This document shows positions 1 to 7,990 of a stretch of DNA of 64,000 nucleotides, piece by piece. Origin of the DNA: Planctomycetia bacterium (GTDB lineage: Bacteria > Planctomycetota > Planctomycetia > Pirellulales > Thermoguttaceae). The position numbers and the translations under genes are program-made. The notes beneath the pieces were generated by a model, which was given only the letters and a program-made list of their open reading frames with translations, did not search any database and was not told the DNA's origin. Location of the stretch: contig JAUNBF010000003.1 in NCBI GenBank assembly GCA_030527185.1, positions 46,022 through 110,021 of the forward strand. The letters run 5' to 3'. Positions within the stretch are counted from its first letter, which is position 1; the number at the start of each line of letters is the position of its first letter.

Positions 1-774
1 TTACATTCAAAACTCCATCCGATAAAGAATAGGATGCGTTGTTCCCTACACGCAATTCAAGCTCAAGTGCCGAAGTTCCGATGGTTACCGTTCCGCCGGA
101 CTGCTTGAATTGGCTTGTTCGCCCCAAATACAAACCATTACCGTATACGGAGGCATTGGAAGCTACATTGACATTGAACTCTCCCCCCGTCATTTCACAG
201 ACCGCCCCGTCGCTAAATTCCCCAAAAACACAGACTCCGCCACCATTAAAGTTGACAACGGCATTGTCCTGAATGTAAAGTGTCCCTGCACTGTTTCGCC
301 CTGGAACAAAATTCCCACGGATATTGAACACCGCATTGTCTTTCAACGTGAGTGTGCTTCCTGCCTGTTCACCTGCGGTTCCCGAACCTGTAGTAGCCAA
401 ATATAAACCACCCGCCGAGACAACCGCATTCCCGGAAAAAATAGCATGGGCTGCCGTCGTATGTCCAATCATTAGGACGTTCGTAGCATTGATAACGGTA
501 CCATCGCCAGTCACTTCAATGATGGTTCCATTCTCATTGTAGAAATTGGAAATCGTCTGACTGCCATCGAAAGAAAGAATCCCCTTCCAACCAGCAGTAC
601 GCTGCGACAATGCCACTCCATCCGCCCAGTTGACACCACTTTGCAAATCGCCACCTGTGGTAGAAATCCATTGTGTCTCATTTTCCTGAGACGTAGCGGC
701 CTGTTGAAGACCCTCTATAATACCCCCCCCCCGCAGATTAACACCGCTACCAACAAAAATTGCCGATTTTTCAT
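1..774 (-). CDS. Exported beta-rich surface protein, 5' part, frame broken at a G10 tract (possible phase-OFF gene)
   Basis: The gene runs off the left window edge. ATG at 774 has a GGAGG Shine-Dalgarno at 780-784 and starts a signal peptide (MKNRQFLLVAVLICGGG) that runs into ten G's (723-732). With ten G's the frame hits TAG directly after the tract. With eleven or eight it continues into a frame that is open to base 1. That body frame encodes a Gly/Asn/Thr-rich beta-helix-like sequence with repeated short strands (LTLKDNAVFNI, LYIQDNAVVNF) and an N-terminal W-x-x-x-x-G-G ... NW motif, as in autotransporter-type and PEP-CTERM passenger proteins. The body frame is also open back to an ATG at 826, with AAGG upstream, but that start gives no signal peptide. 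The C-terminus and any anchor lie outside the window. The family assignment is inferred from composition. Frameshift by sequencing error cannot be excluded. Confidence 0.6.
723..732 (-). repeat. Homopolymer G10 tract in signal-peptide region
   Basis: Ten C's on the + strand, read as G10 in the surface-protein gene, 42 nt after its ATG. Tract length decides whether the signal peptide is in frame with the mature protein. Confidence 0.85.
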
Positions 775-837
775 AAAAACCTCCACATGTTCCAAAAATT
801 TCTCCACCACTACCATTTTGATTCATTTTACCTTAAA

Positions 838-881
838 AAAATTCCCCTGGCAAGTAGCAAACCTCTCAACCGGGGAATTTT
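838..881 (-). other. Hairpin in the leader between divergent genes
   Basis: AAATTCCCC and GGGGAATTT arms enclose a 24-nt loop. Read on the minus strand the hairpin is followed by a T run and lies just upstream of the surface-protein start, so it could act as a leader terminator or attenuator. Its use is not shown. Confidence 0.4.
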
Positions 882-1027
882 TTCAAAAATTTTTCCATCT
901 TTTATCCCCCTAACTTCAAAATCCAGAAAATTTTCACAGAAAGAGGCAAAAAACTTCTTTTCAAGGTATAAATTAATAGACAAACAATTTTGGCAAAAAA
1001 TTTTTCCTCATTCAGGAGTAACAAATA

Positions 1028-3181
1028 ATGAAACAAAGGAATATTGTAGGCTGGATTTTACTGGCTCTGACAGGAGGGGGAGGGGTGTGTGGAGCTTCCC
1101 CACTAGAAGACGCAATGGCGGTATGGCATTTTCAGGACGTTCGGGAATCGGTAAATCCCGATCGGTTGTTGAAGGTGGTGGGTGAAGTGGAACTGAACGT
1201 TCCTTTGGAAGGTGAAGCTCTGGCAGCGTCCCAAAAACGTGGCGGAGATGGGAAAGTGGCACGTTTTCACGGAAATGGGTATCTGGATGCCGAAGGAGTT
1301 GATCTGTGGAATTTGGAAGGAAACGAAATGACATTCTACGTTCGTCTCCAACCTGGCACCATTCCTGGAAGTGTTCCGATTTTTTCCAAACATGGCGGGC
1401 ATGCGAAGATGGGTTACAATCTTTTCGCGTTCGAGGACTATCTCGGTGTGGAAATCGGCACGACAGGAAATAAAGCTCATCGGGAGGCCCAAGAAACCGC
1501 CCCACTATCGGGCAAAGCATGGTTTTCGGAAATGCGTTCCCCCGAAACGGCCAGCCAACGTTGGCACGACGTAATTTGTCGCGTGAATGAGGCGAAAATG
1601 GAACTTTTCGTTGACGGACGGTGTGTCGATGAAGATTTTGTTCTGGGGAAGCTGAAACAGAATGACGTTTCCCTGCTCTTCGGGGCACAGGATTTTGGAG
1701 AGGGAGCAAACGGAAAATTTTACGGCTCTCTGGATACGGTCGCGATTTGGAATCGTGCTCTGACGGAAGAGGAAATCGTGTCGCTTTGCGGAGGTGTGGA
1801 GGAAATTGATACCCGCCAGCGAACCGACCGTGGAAATGGCGAAAACTTGCAGTACTGGCGTCCACCCAATGAATACGGCGTGGGAGATTGTATGCCTTTT
1901 ACGCATGATGGCGTTTTCCATCTCGTTTACCTCCTCGACAAAAAACGTCATGGAGCGAAGAATGGGTTCGGGGCACACCAGTGGATTCAAGCCACGTCAC
2001 GCGACCTGATTCATTGGGAGCATCAACCCTTTGTCGTGCCGATTACTCGCCAAAATGAAGGTTCCATCTGCACCGGTTCCATCTTTTACCACGAAGGTAT
2101 TTTTTATGCCCTTTACGCCAATCGTTCGTTGGATGCCGGGGGGAAGCTGGCCTACGCCACCAGTACGGATGGAATTCACTTTACCAAACAACAGGAACCG
2201 ATGGTCTCGCTCCCAGAAGGTTATTCCGGTTCGTTGCGTGACCCTGTGGCATTGTATGATTCCGAAGACGGGCTGGTTCATCTCTACGCCACCACCACGT
2301 ATCGTGGGCGGGGATGTTGGGCGCATATTGTTTCCCAAGATATGAAAAACTGGCAGTTGCGCGATCCGATCTACCTTCATTCACACGGTGAACCGGAATG
2401 TCCCGACTGGTTCCAGTGGGGCGACTTTTTCTACACCATTGCCGGATATGGGAGTGGGCTGTACCGAATTTCGGAAAAAGCAACCGGGCCATGGCGGATA
2501 CCGGAAGGGTCGAATCAACTGATGCGGGGAATTCTGCGTGTCCCGAAAACCGCACCCTGGAAAGAGGGACGACGGATTATTTGCGGCTGGACATCTCAGC
2601 GTGGTTTTGGCGGGGATGTGGTTTTCCATGAGTTAGTTCAGAGAGAAAATGGAAGTCTGGGTGAAAAATTCGTCCCAGAGATGATACCTCCCACGGAAAC
2701 GCCGACGGTGATGGAAAAAAACCTGCAATTTCGGGAAAAAACGTGGGAAGACCTCCCGCCTCATTACCGTTTGCAGGCCAAAATTACTTTTGTGCCGGAA
2801 AAAATCAACCACCTGCTCGATTATACGCTAACACTGGCGGAAGGGTTGGAAATTCGCCTGATTCCGACGGAAAATCGGATTCTTGCGGGAAATATCTCGC
2901 TGGAGGGTGTCGATTTTTCTCAGGGAATCCTGACGCTCGACGCGATTGTCATTCGTGACCTTTGCGACCTCTGTTTTCAGGAGTGCCACACCGTTACGTT
3001 GGCAATTCCCCGGCAGGAGAAACGAAGTCTGACGTTGCGGGATACCTCCGAAGTGCTGGAAAAGGAGGTTCCGCTAAAGCGTCTGGAAAAACTCCCTCAG
3101 GAACAACTGCCGGTGCGACCTGGGTATGTTTTGGAATCGTTGCGTATTGCCCCTCTGAAACCGCTCCCTTATTCGCATTAA
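1028..3181 (+). CDS. Exported LamG + GH32-like glycoside hydrolase
   Basis: 717 aa with a Sec signal peptide (about residues 1-23). A LamG/concanavalin-like jelly roll follows at about 55-255, then a five-bladed-propeller glycosidase domain at about 275-560 and a C-terminal beta domain. The propeller carries GH32-type signatures: an Asp near GVGDCMPF in the first blade, LRDPVAL (the RDP motif) and EPECPDW (the EC motif holding the acid/base Glu). GH32 enzymes cleave beta-fructosides such as sucrose, inulin or levan. The first-blade motif is not the classical NDPNG, so the substrate is uncertain. It is the first gene of a + strand run with a sigma factor 12 bp downstream, which suggests co-regulation. 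Base 1028 is the first ATG and fits the signal peptide. Confidence 0.75.
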   Translation: MKQRNIVGWILLALTGGGGVCGASPLEDAMAVWHFQDVRESVNPDRLLKVVGEVELNVPLEGEALAASQKRGGDGKVARFHGNGYLDAEGVDLWNLEGNEMTFYVRLQPGTIPGSVPIFSKHGGHAKMGYNLFAFEDYLGVEIGTTGNKAHREAQETAPLSGKAWFSEMRSPETASQRWHDVICRVNEAKMELFVDGRCVDEDFVLGKLKQNDVSLLFGAQDFGEGANGKFYGSLDTVAIWNRALTEEEIVSLCGGVEEIDTRQRTDRGNGENLQYWRPPNEYGVGDCMPFTHDGVFHLVYLLDKKRHGAKNGFGAHQWIQATSRDLIHWEHQPFVVPITRQNEGSICTGSIFYHEGIFYALYANRSLDAGGKLAYATSTDGIHFTKQQEPMVSLPEGYSGSLRDPVALYDSEDGLVHLYATTTYRGRGCWAHIVSQDMKNWQLRDPIYLHSHGEPECPDWFQWGDFFYTIAGYGSGLYRISEKATGPWRIPEGSNQLMRGILRVPKTAPWKEGRRIICGWTSQRGFGGDVVFHELVQRENGSLGEKFVPEMIPPTETPTVMEKNLQFREKTWEDLPPHYRLQAKITFVPEKINHLLDYTLTLAEGLEIRLIPTENRILAGNISLEGVDFSQGILTLDAIVIRDLCDLCFQECHTVTLAIPRQEKRSLTLRDTSEVLEKEVPLKRLEKLPQEQLPVRPGYVLESLRIAPLKPLPYSH

Positions 3182-3193
3182 GGGGAGGGAGGT

Positions 3194-3703
3194 GTGTCCA
3201 ACGAATGTCTTTTTCGGGAAATGTTTGGGGAATGCCGGACGCAAATCCGAACCTTTGTGCAAATGATTGTGCGTGACTACGATGCTACGGAAGAAATTTT
3301 ACAGGAAACGGCTCTGACTTTGTGGAAAAAATACCCCCACATCACCGACCGCGAAGCGTTTAGGCGACTTGCCTTCACCGTTGCCCGATTCCAGATTCTG
3401 GCATGGCGGCGGAACAGGGCTGCCGATAAACTTTTTTTCGATGAGAACGTGATGGAATTGTTAGCCAATGAATCCGTGAACGTCTGGCAACAGAAGTCGC
3501 CACCTCAGGAATATCTGGAAGAAGCCCTCCAGTGCCTCAAAGAAGGGGAACGGAAGTTGATTCTGGAAGCGTATTCCTCACGCCTGAAATTGCGCGAAGT
3601 GGCAGAACAACAAGGAAAAACACCGATGGCTTTGTATAAAAAACTTCAAAAAATTCGCGGAAAACTCGTCGCGTTCATTCAAAAACGGATACAGGGAGAA
3701 TGA
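3194..3703 (+). CDS. ECF-type RNA polymerase sigma factor
   Basis: 169 aa with sigma-70 region 2 (about 10-75, including DYDATEEILQETALTLWKK) and region 4 (about 105-160, helix-turn-helix LREVAEQQGKTPMALYKKL). It resembles the planctomycete/verrucomicrobial ECF group. GTG is the start, directly preceded by GGGGAGGGAGG. It lies 12 bp after the GH32-like gene and 3 bp before a FecR-like small protein, the usual sigma/anti-sigma pairing. It probably directs RNA polymerase to a small regulon. Its inducer and promoters are unknown. Confidence 0.85.
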   Translation: MSNECLFREMFGECRTQIRTFVQMIVRDYDATEEILQETALTLWKKYPHITDREAFRRLAFTVARFQILAWRRNRAADKLFFDENVMELLANESVNVWQQKSPPQEYLEEALQCLKEGERKLILEAYSSRLKLREVAEQQGKTPMALYKKLQKIRGKLVAFIQKRIQGE

Positions 3704-3706
3704 TTC

Positions 3707-4015
3707 ATGGATGATTCGGCAAAAAAAGAATCCCGACAGTGGATTCAGAAATATTTTGACCACACAATCCAACCGGAAGAATTGGCTCAATTGCAGAAAC
3801 TTCTCTCGGAAGACGCTGGCTTTCGACGTGATTTTCTGCTTTACGCTCAGGTGGAAGTAGTGATGGAAGAGATGGTCCTTTTTCATAATTTTATGGAAGA
3901 ACCCTCTTCGCTGGAAAAGCCTTCGATTTCGAAAAAGAGAGCTTTTCTGGCTTCTGTTCCCACCTGTTTTCAAAGTGTGTGGAAAAAAATTCTCACCCTG
4001 TTACGTCACGCGTGA
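3707..4015 (+). CDS. Short FecR-N-like protein, putative anti-sigma partner
   Basis: 102 aa. Residues about 12-55 (WIQKYFDHTIQPEELAQLQ ... FRRDFLLYAQ) resemble the N-terminal zinc-finger-like helical part of FecR/anti-sigma proteins, which binds the cognate ECF factor. The usual transmembrane and periplasmic FecR parts are missing, since the protein ends after a short basic tail (VWKKILTLLRHA). It may be a naturally short or decayed anti-sigma factor. It starts 3 bp after the sigma factor stop, so translation is probably coupled. Confidence 0.6.
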   Translation: MDDSAKKESRQWIQKYFDHTIQPEELAQLQKLLSEDAGFRRDFLLYAQVEVVMEEMVLFHNFMEEPSSLEKPSISKKRAFLASVPTCFQSVWKKILTLLRHA

Positions 4016-4052
4016 TTCCTTTTAAAAATATCCTCAAAAATGGGAGAAAAAA

Positions 4053-4325
4053 ATGAAAATATTGGCTATTTGCGGAATGGGGATGGGAAGTAGCATGATT
4101 TTGAAAATGCAGATTGAAAAAATCATCCAGGAGTGGGAAATTCCCGATGTCATGGTTGAACACAGCGACATCACCACCGCCAATAGTTCGACAGCAGACT
4201 ATTACGTGGTGGCTCAGGATTTGGCTCCAGCGATTCATCGGGAACCTAAAATCGTGGTTCAAAGTATCCTGAATCAGGCCGAATTGAAAGAAAAACTTTC
4301 CGTTTTCCGAACGGACACACCTTGA
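4053..4325 (+). CDS. ulaB: PTS EIIB component, ascorbate/galactitol type
   Basis: 90 aa, cytosolic. The N-terminus ILAICGMGMGSS is the phosphocysteine loop of the ascorbate-family EIIB, with Cys7 the phosphorylated residue. The protein takes phosphate from EIIA and passes it to the sugar entering through EIIC. It is first in the run ulaB-ulaA-ulaC-ptsH-ptsI. The substrate need not be ascorbate, because no ascorbate catabolic genes (ulaD/E/F/G) are visible nearby. Length is normal for the family. Confidence 0.88.
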   Translation: MKILAICGMGMGSSMILKMQIEKIIQEWEIPDVMVEHSDITTANSSTADYYVVAQDLAPAIHREPKIVVQSILNQAELKEKLSVFRTDTP

Positions 4326-4344
4326 ATCCACGGGAGATTTTGGC

Positions 4345-5793
4345 ATGTTGGACTTTTTTGGAGACTTGCTGCGCCAGACGTTGGCAACACCGGCACTTCT
4401 GGTCGGTTTTTTCACATTTTTGGGACTGCTACTCCAGAAAACCGAATGGACGGCCATTCTTCAAGGCTCGATCAAGGCGATTCTGGGATTCGTCATTTTG
4501 CAGTGCGGAGCCGAAGTTCTGGCACGTTCGCTCGGCACGTTCGGCAACCTCTTTGACCAGGCATTCGGTTTGCAAGGGGTCGTTCCCAACAACGAAGCGG
4601 TCGTTTCCCTTTTGCTTCAAAAATACGGAATGCCGATTTCGATGGTGATGTTTCTGGGAATGTTTTTCAATCTTCTGTTGGCACGCCTGACACCGATGAA
4701 ATACATCTTCCTCACCGGACATCATACCCTTTTTATGGCCGCGTTACTGGTTCTGATTTTGCAGACAGGGGAATTCACTCCCTGGCAAGTCATTCTCTGG
4801 GGAGCTTTTTTGCTGGGTCTGCTTCAGACCTCTTTCCCGGCACTGATTCAGTGGGGAATGCGGAAAATTACGGGAAGTAATGACTTTGCACTGGGGCATT
4901 TCGGTACGTTGGGCTATTGTCTGGCCGCGTTGGTGGGCAAGTTGGTGGGCAAAAATTCACGTTCCACAGAAGCGATTACTTTTCCGAAAGCATTTCTCTT
5001 TTTCCGAGAAACGAGCATATCCATTGTCGTTACCATGTTCCCGCTCTTTGTGATTGTTTCGTCGATTGTATGGCGGCATGGTGGTCTGGAGAGCTGGAAA
5101 ACAATTACCGGAAGTGAGCAAAATATCCTTCTTTTTTGCCTTATGCAGTCGATTCTGTTTGCGGCGGGAATTTTCATCGTTTTGCAGGGAGTTCGCCTTA
5201 TTCTGGGAGAGATTCTTCCCGCTTTCAAGGGAATTTCCGATCGTCTGGTTCCTGAAGCCAAACCGGCATTGGACTGTCCGTTGGTCTTTCCCTACGCTCC
5301 GAACGCCGTGATTCTCGGTTTTTTAAGCAGTTTTCTCGGCGGCCTGGCGGGATTGCTCCTCTGTGGCTGGTTTCACTGGACGTTGATTTTGCCGGGAGTG
5401 ATTCCCCATTTTTTCTGTGGTGCCACGGCTGGTGTTTTTGGCAATGCCACCGGTGGCATCCGAGGTTGCCTTGTGGGAGCGTTTGCCCATGGAATTCTCA
5501 TCACGCTCCTACCACTGCTGGTACTCTCCTGTGTCTCCATCGAAGGAATGCCAACCACCTTCGGCGACACCGATTTCAACATCGTCGGCGCCATCTTATA
5601 CCGAATCACTAACCACCAACCACCAACCATTATCAATTATCAATTTTACCATGTTGCTTTTTTCCTATCTGAAAAAACATCGAACGCTGGCATTGCGACA
5701 GGAAGCTGGCGACTGTGGAGAAGCGATTCGCCTGGCGACACGACTGTTGCGGGAGAGTGGAAGCATTACGGAAGTTTATACCACGGCTATTGA
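4345..5793 (+). CDS. ulaA: PTS EIIC component, ascorbate type, with run-on C-terminus
   Basis: 482 aa inner-membrane permease with about ten hydrophobic segments and UlaA-like stretches (FVILQCGAEVL, FLTGHHTLFMAALL, FGDTDFNIVGAIL). The homologous part ends near residue 420. There a 42-bp heptamer array (5604-5645) is read in frame without a stop, and the frame then runs about 50 codons into ulaC in a different frame, ending at 5793. The last 60 or so residues therefore look non-native, and the original stop seems to have been replaced. The core should still fold as a permease. ATG 4345 follows a GGGAG-type site 6-10 nt upstream. Confidence 0.82.
   Translation: MLDFFGDLLRQTLATPALLVGFFTFLGLLLQKTEWTAILQGSIKAILGFVILQCGAEVLARSLGTFGNLFDQAFGLQGVVPNNEAVVSLLLQKYGMPISMVMFLGMFFNLLLARLTPMKYIFLTGHHTLFMAALLVLILQTGEFTPWQVILWGAFLLGLLQTSFPALIQWGMRKITGSNDFALGHFGTLGYCLAALVGKLVGKNSRSTEAITFPKAFLFFRETSISIVVTMFPLFVIVSSIVWRHGGLESWKTITGSEQNILLFCLMQSILFAAGIFIVLQGVRLILGEILPAFKGISDRLVPEAKPALDCPLVFPYAPNAVILGFLSSFLGGLAGLLLCGWFHWTLILPGVIPHFFCGATAGVFGNATGGIRGCLVGAFAHGILITLLPLLVLSCVSIEGMPTTFGDTDFNIVGAILYRITNHQPPTIINYQFYHVAFFLSEKTSNAGIATGSWRLWRSDSPGDTTVAGEWKHYGSLYHGY
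5604..5645 (+). repeat. Heptanucleotide repeat array H1 (ulaA/ulaC junction)
   Basis: Six 7-bp units in a row: AATCACT, AACCACC, AACCACC, AACCATT, ATCAATT, ATCAATT. The array ends 5 bp before the ulaC ATG and covers the place where its Shine-Dalgarno would be. Confidence 0.8.
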
Positions 5794-6109
5794 GCAGAAC
5801 CTGGCTCAAAATGGACCGTATTTCGTTCTGGTTCCCGGTTTTGCCATGATTCACGCGGAACCAGGCATCGGCGTGCGAGAGATGGGGTTCAGCCTCGTTA
5901 CGCTGAAAAAACCGGTATTTTTCGGACATCCTGAAAACGATCCGGTGGATATTGTACTCTGCGTTGCGGCTGTCCATCGTCAGGAAATGAACGAAGAGGC
6001 GATCGTCTCCATCATGGCTTTATTGGAAGAGGAAACGTTGTTGGAGGAACTGCGGAAAGCGACTTCCCTGGATACGTTTTGGGAATATTGGCAAAATATT
6101 TTAGCGTGA
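5651..6109 (+). CDS. ulaC: PTS EIIA component, ascorbate/mannitol-fructose type
   Basis: 152 aa, cytosolic. The motif PGFAMIHAEPG contains the phospho-accepting His68, and the C-terminal half (DIVLCVAAVHRQEMNEEAI) matches the EIIA-2 fold. It accepts phosphate from HPr and gives it to Cys7 of EIIB. ATG 5651 is chosen because the homology begins there (LLFSYLKKHRTLAL). The open frame extends further upstream only through the ulaA overlap. No purine-rich ribosome site precedes the start, since that space is filled by heptamer repeats, so translation may depend on the overlapping ulaA ribosomes. Confidence 0.85.
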   Translation: MLLFSYLKKHRTLALRQEAGDCGEAIRLATRLLRESGSITEVYTTAIEQNLAQNGPYFVLVPGFAMIHAEPGIGVREMGFSLVTLKKPVFFGHPENDPVDIVLCVAAVHRQEMNEEAIVSIMALLEEETLLEELRKATSLDTFWEYWQNILA

Positions 6110-6128
6110 AACACGAAAGGAACTTTTT

Positions 6129-6392
6129 ATGCAAGAATTTTCCGTCACCCTCCAGGCTACCTCCGGTCTCCATGCTCGTCCAGCAACGGAATTGGTGCGG
6201 TTGCTGAAACCGTTTGCTTCCGAAATCATCCTTCAAAAAGGGGAACGCCGAGGGAACGCGAAAAGCCTGATTCAGTGCTTGAAACTGGGACTGATTCAGG
6301 GAGACACCATCACCTTTCACCTCGATGGAACCGATGAAGAGGAAGCTCTGGGTACACTGAAAACATTTTTCAAACAATGGAACATGCCATGA
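6129..6392 (+). CDS. ptsH: HPr phosphocarrier protein
   Basis: 87 aa. GLHARPA carries the active His15 that is phosphorylated by EI, and NAKSL contains Ser46, the regulatory site in HPr kinase-containing bacteria. HPr passes phosphate to the EIIA 20 bp upstream. An AAAGGA site precedes the ATG. Its stop codon overlaps the ptsI start (ATGA), so the two are translationally coupled. Confidence 0.93.
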   Translation: MQEFSVTLQATSGLHARPATELVRLLKPFASEIILQKGERRGNAKSLIQCLKLGLIQGDTITFHLDGTDEEEALGTLKTFFKQWNMP

Positions 6393-7990
6393 ATCCAACA
6401 CTTGTGGGAACTCCCGTTTCGGATGGCATTGCCATTGCCCGCGCCGTCTGGATCACTTCTTCCGCGCGGCAGGAATCTTCCAAAACCATTCCCCCGGAAG
6501 AGGTGGAAAAGGAACTTGCCCGGTGGGAAAAAACGTGTCGGGAAGTGACGGAACATCTTCAAAAACAAAGGAATTTCGCGGAAAAAACATCTGCTGAGAT
6601 TCTGGAAATCTATCTCGAAATGTTGGACGACCCGGAATGGAACACGGAAGTTTGCCGCCAAATCCAAACCTGTCGAAAGTCGGTGCCGGCAGCGATTTCG
6701 GAGGTTTTAAGACCGTGGATTTTGGAAATGGAGTCTTTGGAGGATGATTATGCTCGCCAACGTGCGGAAGATTTACGTGCATTGGAGAATCTTTTGCAAG
6801 AAATTCTTTCCTCTGCCGCCCCGATGGAGACCATCCCCCAAAACGAACCTTTCATTGCCGTGGGAGAGGAGATTCCCCCCGTTTTTCTCATTGGAAAAAG
6901 GAATTCGCACCTTCGGGGAATTCTTTCTCAAAGAGGTGGGACGACTTCGCATACCGCCATTTTAGCGCAAACGCTCGGCATTCCAGCCGTGATGGGGTGT
7001 GACGGTCTTTTCGGAAAAGTGCGGACTGGCGACCTGTTGTTGCTGGACGGTTCGGAAGGAAAAATCTGGCTTCATCCCGACTCCTCCCTTCAGGAAATGT
7101 ACCGAAAGCGACTTGTCCGAAAAAAAATGCCTGACATTTCCACCCCGCCACTCCCTGTCGCGTATCAAGGACGCAGGATTTCTCTCAAAATCAACGCTGC
7201 CGATCTTTCTGCCGTGGAAGCTGTCCGACAATATCAGGCGGATGGCGTGGGACTCTTTCGCTCCGAATTCCTGTTTATGTCCGAAACACCGGATGAGGAG
7301 ACGCAATTCCTTTTCTATCGCCAACTTCTGGAAAACGTTCCCGGTCCGGTCTTCATTCGGACACTCGATGTCGGTGGTGACAAACCAATTCCTGGCATTT
7401 CGCTCCCACCCGAAACGAATCCTTTTCTGGGGATGCGCGGATGTCGCCTTTATCCGCTTCATTTCTCGTTGATTTTTCAGCAGTTACGTGCTCTTTTGCG
7501 AGCTTCCATGAATGGAAACCTGCGTATCCTTTTTCCCATGATTATTTCCCCCGACGAAGTGACTTTCCTGCGACAGTTGATTTTTCAGGTGCAGGAATCG
7601 CTGGAGGCAGAATCGCTCCCATTTCAGAAAAACGTTCCGGTAGGGCTTATGATCGAAACGCCTGCCGCCGTGATGATGGCCTCGGAATTGGCCGCGCAAG
7701 TTGACTTTTTCAACCTCGGAACGAACGATTTAACACAATATACACTGGCCGTGGATCGAAATCACCCTGACGTGGGAAAACTCTATAACCCTCGGCATCC
7801 CGCGGTGTTACGGATGATTGAAAGAACCCTTCAGGCGGCTTCTGAGGCATCCATTGAGGTCTGTCTCTGTGGGGAACTGGCAGGTGAACCGGAAATGGTC
7901 AAAATCTTGTTGGAAATGGGACTCAATGAGTGGAGCGTAACACCTTCCAAAATTCCTCTCATTCGGGAAACATTGCGGAAATACGTTTAA
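6389..7990 (+). CDS. ptsI: PTS enzyme I (phosphoenolpyruvate-protein phosphotransferase)
   Basis: 533 aa, slightly shorter than typical EI (about 570). It has the N-terminal HPr-binding helical domain, the phosphohistidine domain with GGTTSHTAILAQ (His188) and the PEP-binding TIM barrel (LFRSEFLFM, TLDVGGDK, FFNLGTNDLTQYTLAVDR, CGELAG). It transfers phosphate from PEP to HPr. The ATG at 6389 overlaps the ptsH stop as ATGA. An in-frame ATG at 6377 is possible but lies inside ptsH. The 3' end overlaps the convergent decarboxylase gene by 4 bp. It completes a self-contained PTS. Confidence 0.93.
   Translation: MNPTLVGTPVSDGIAIARAVWITSSARQESSKTIPPEEVEKELARWEKTCREVTEHLQKQRNFAEKTSAEILEIYLEMLDDPEWNTEVCRQIQTCRKSVPAAISEVLRPWILEMESLEDDYARQRAEDLRALENLLQEILSSAAPMETIPQNEPFIAVGEEIPPVFLIGKRNSHLRGILSQRGGTTSHTAILAQTLGIPAVMGCDGLFGKVRTGDLLLLDGSEGKIWLHPDSSLQEMYRKRLVRKKMPDISTPPLPVAYQGRRISLKINAADLSAVEAVRQYQADGVGLFRSEFLFMSETPDEETQFLFYRQLLENVPGPVFIRTLDVGGDKPIPGISLPPETNPFLGMRGCRLYPLHFSLIFQQLRALLRASMNGNLRILFPMIISPDEVTFLRQLIFQVQESLEAESLPFQKNVPVGLMIETPAAVMMASELAAQVDFFNLGTNDLTQYTLAVDRNHPDVGKLYNPRHPAVLRMIERTLQAASEASIEVCLCGELAGEPEMVKILLEMGLNEWSVTPSKIPLIRETLRKYV

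Noticed and set aside
1008..1865. Minus-strand frame across the GH32-like gene
   Set aside because: Antisense shadow with no start context; the + strand gene has clear motifs.
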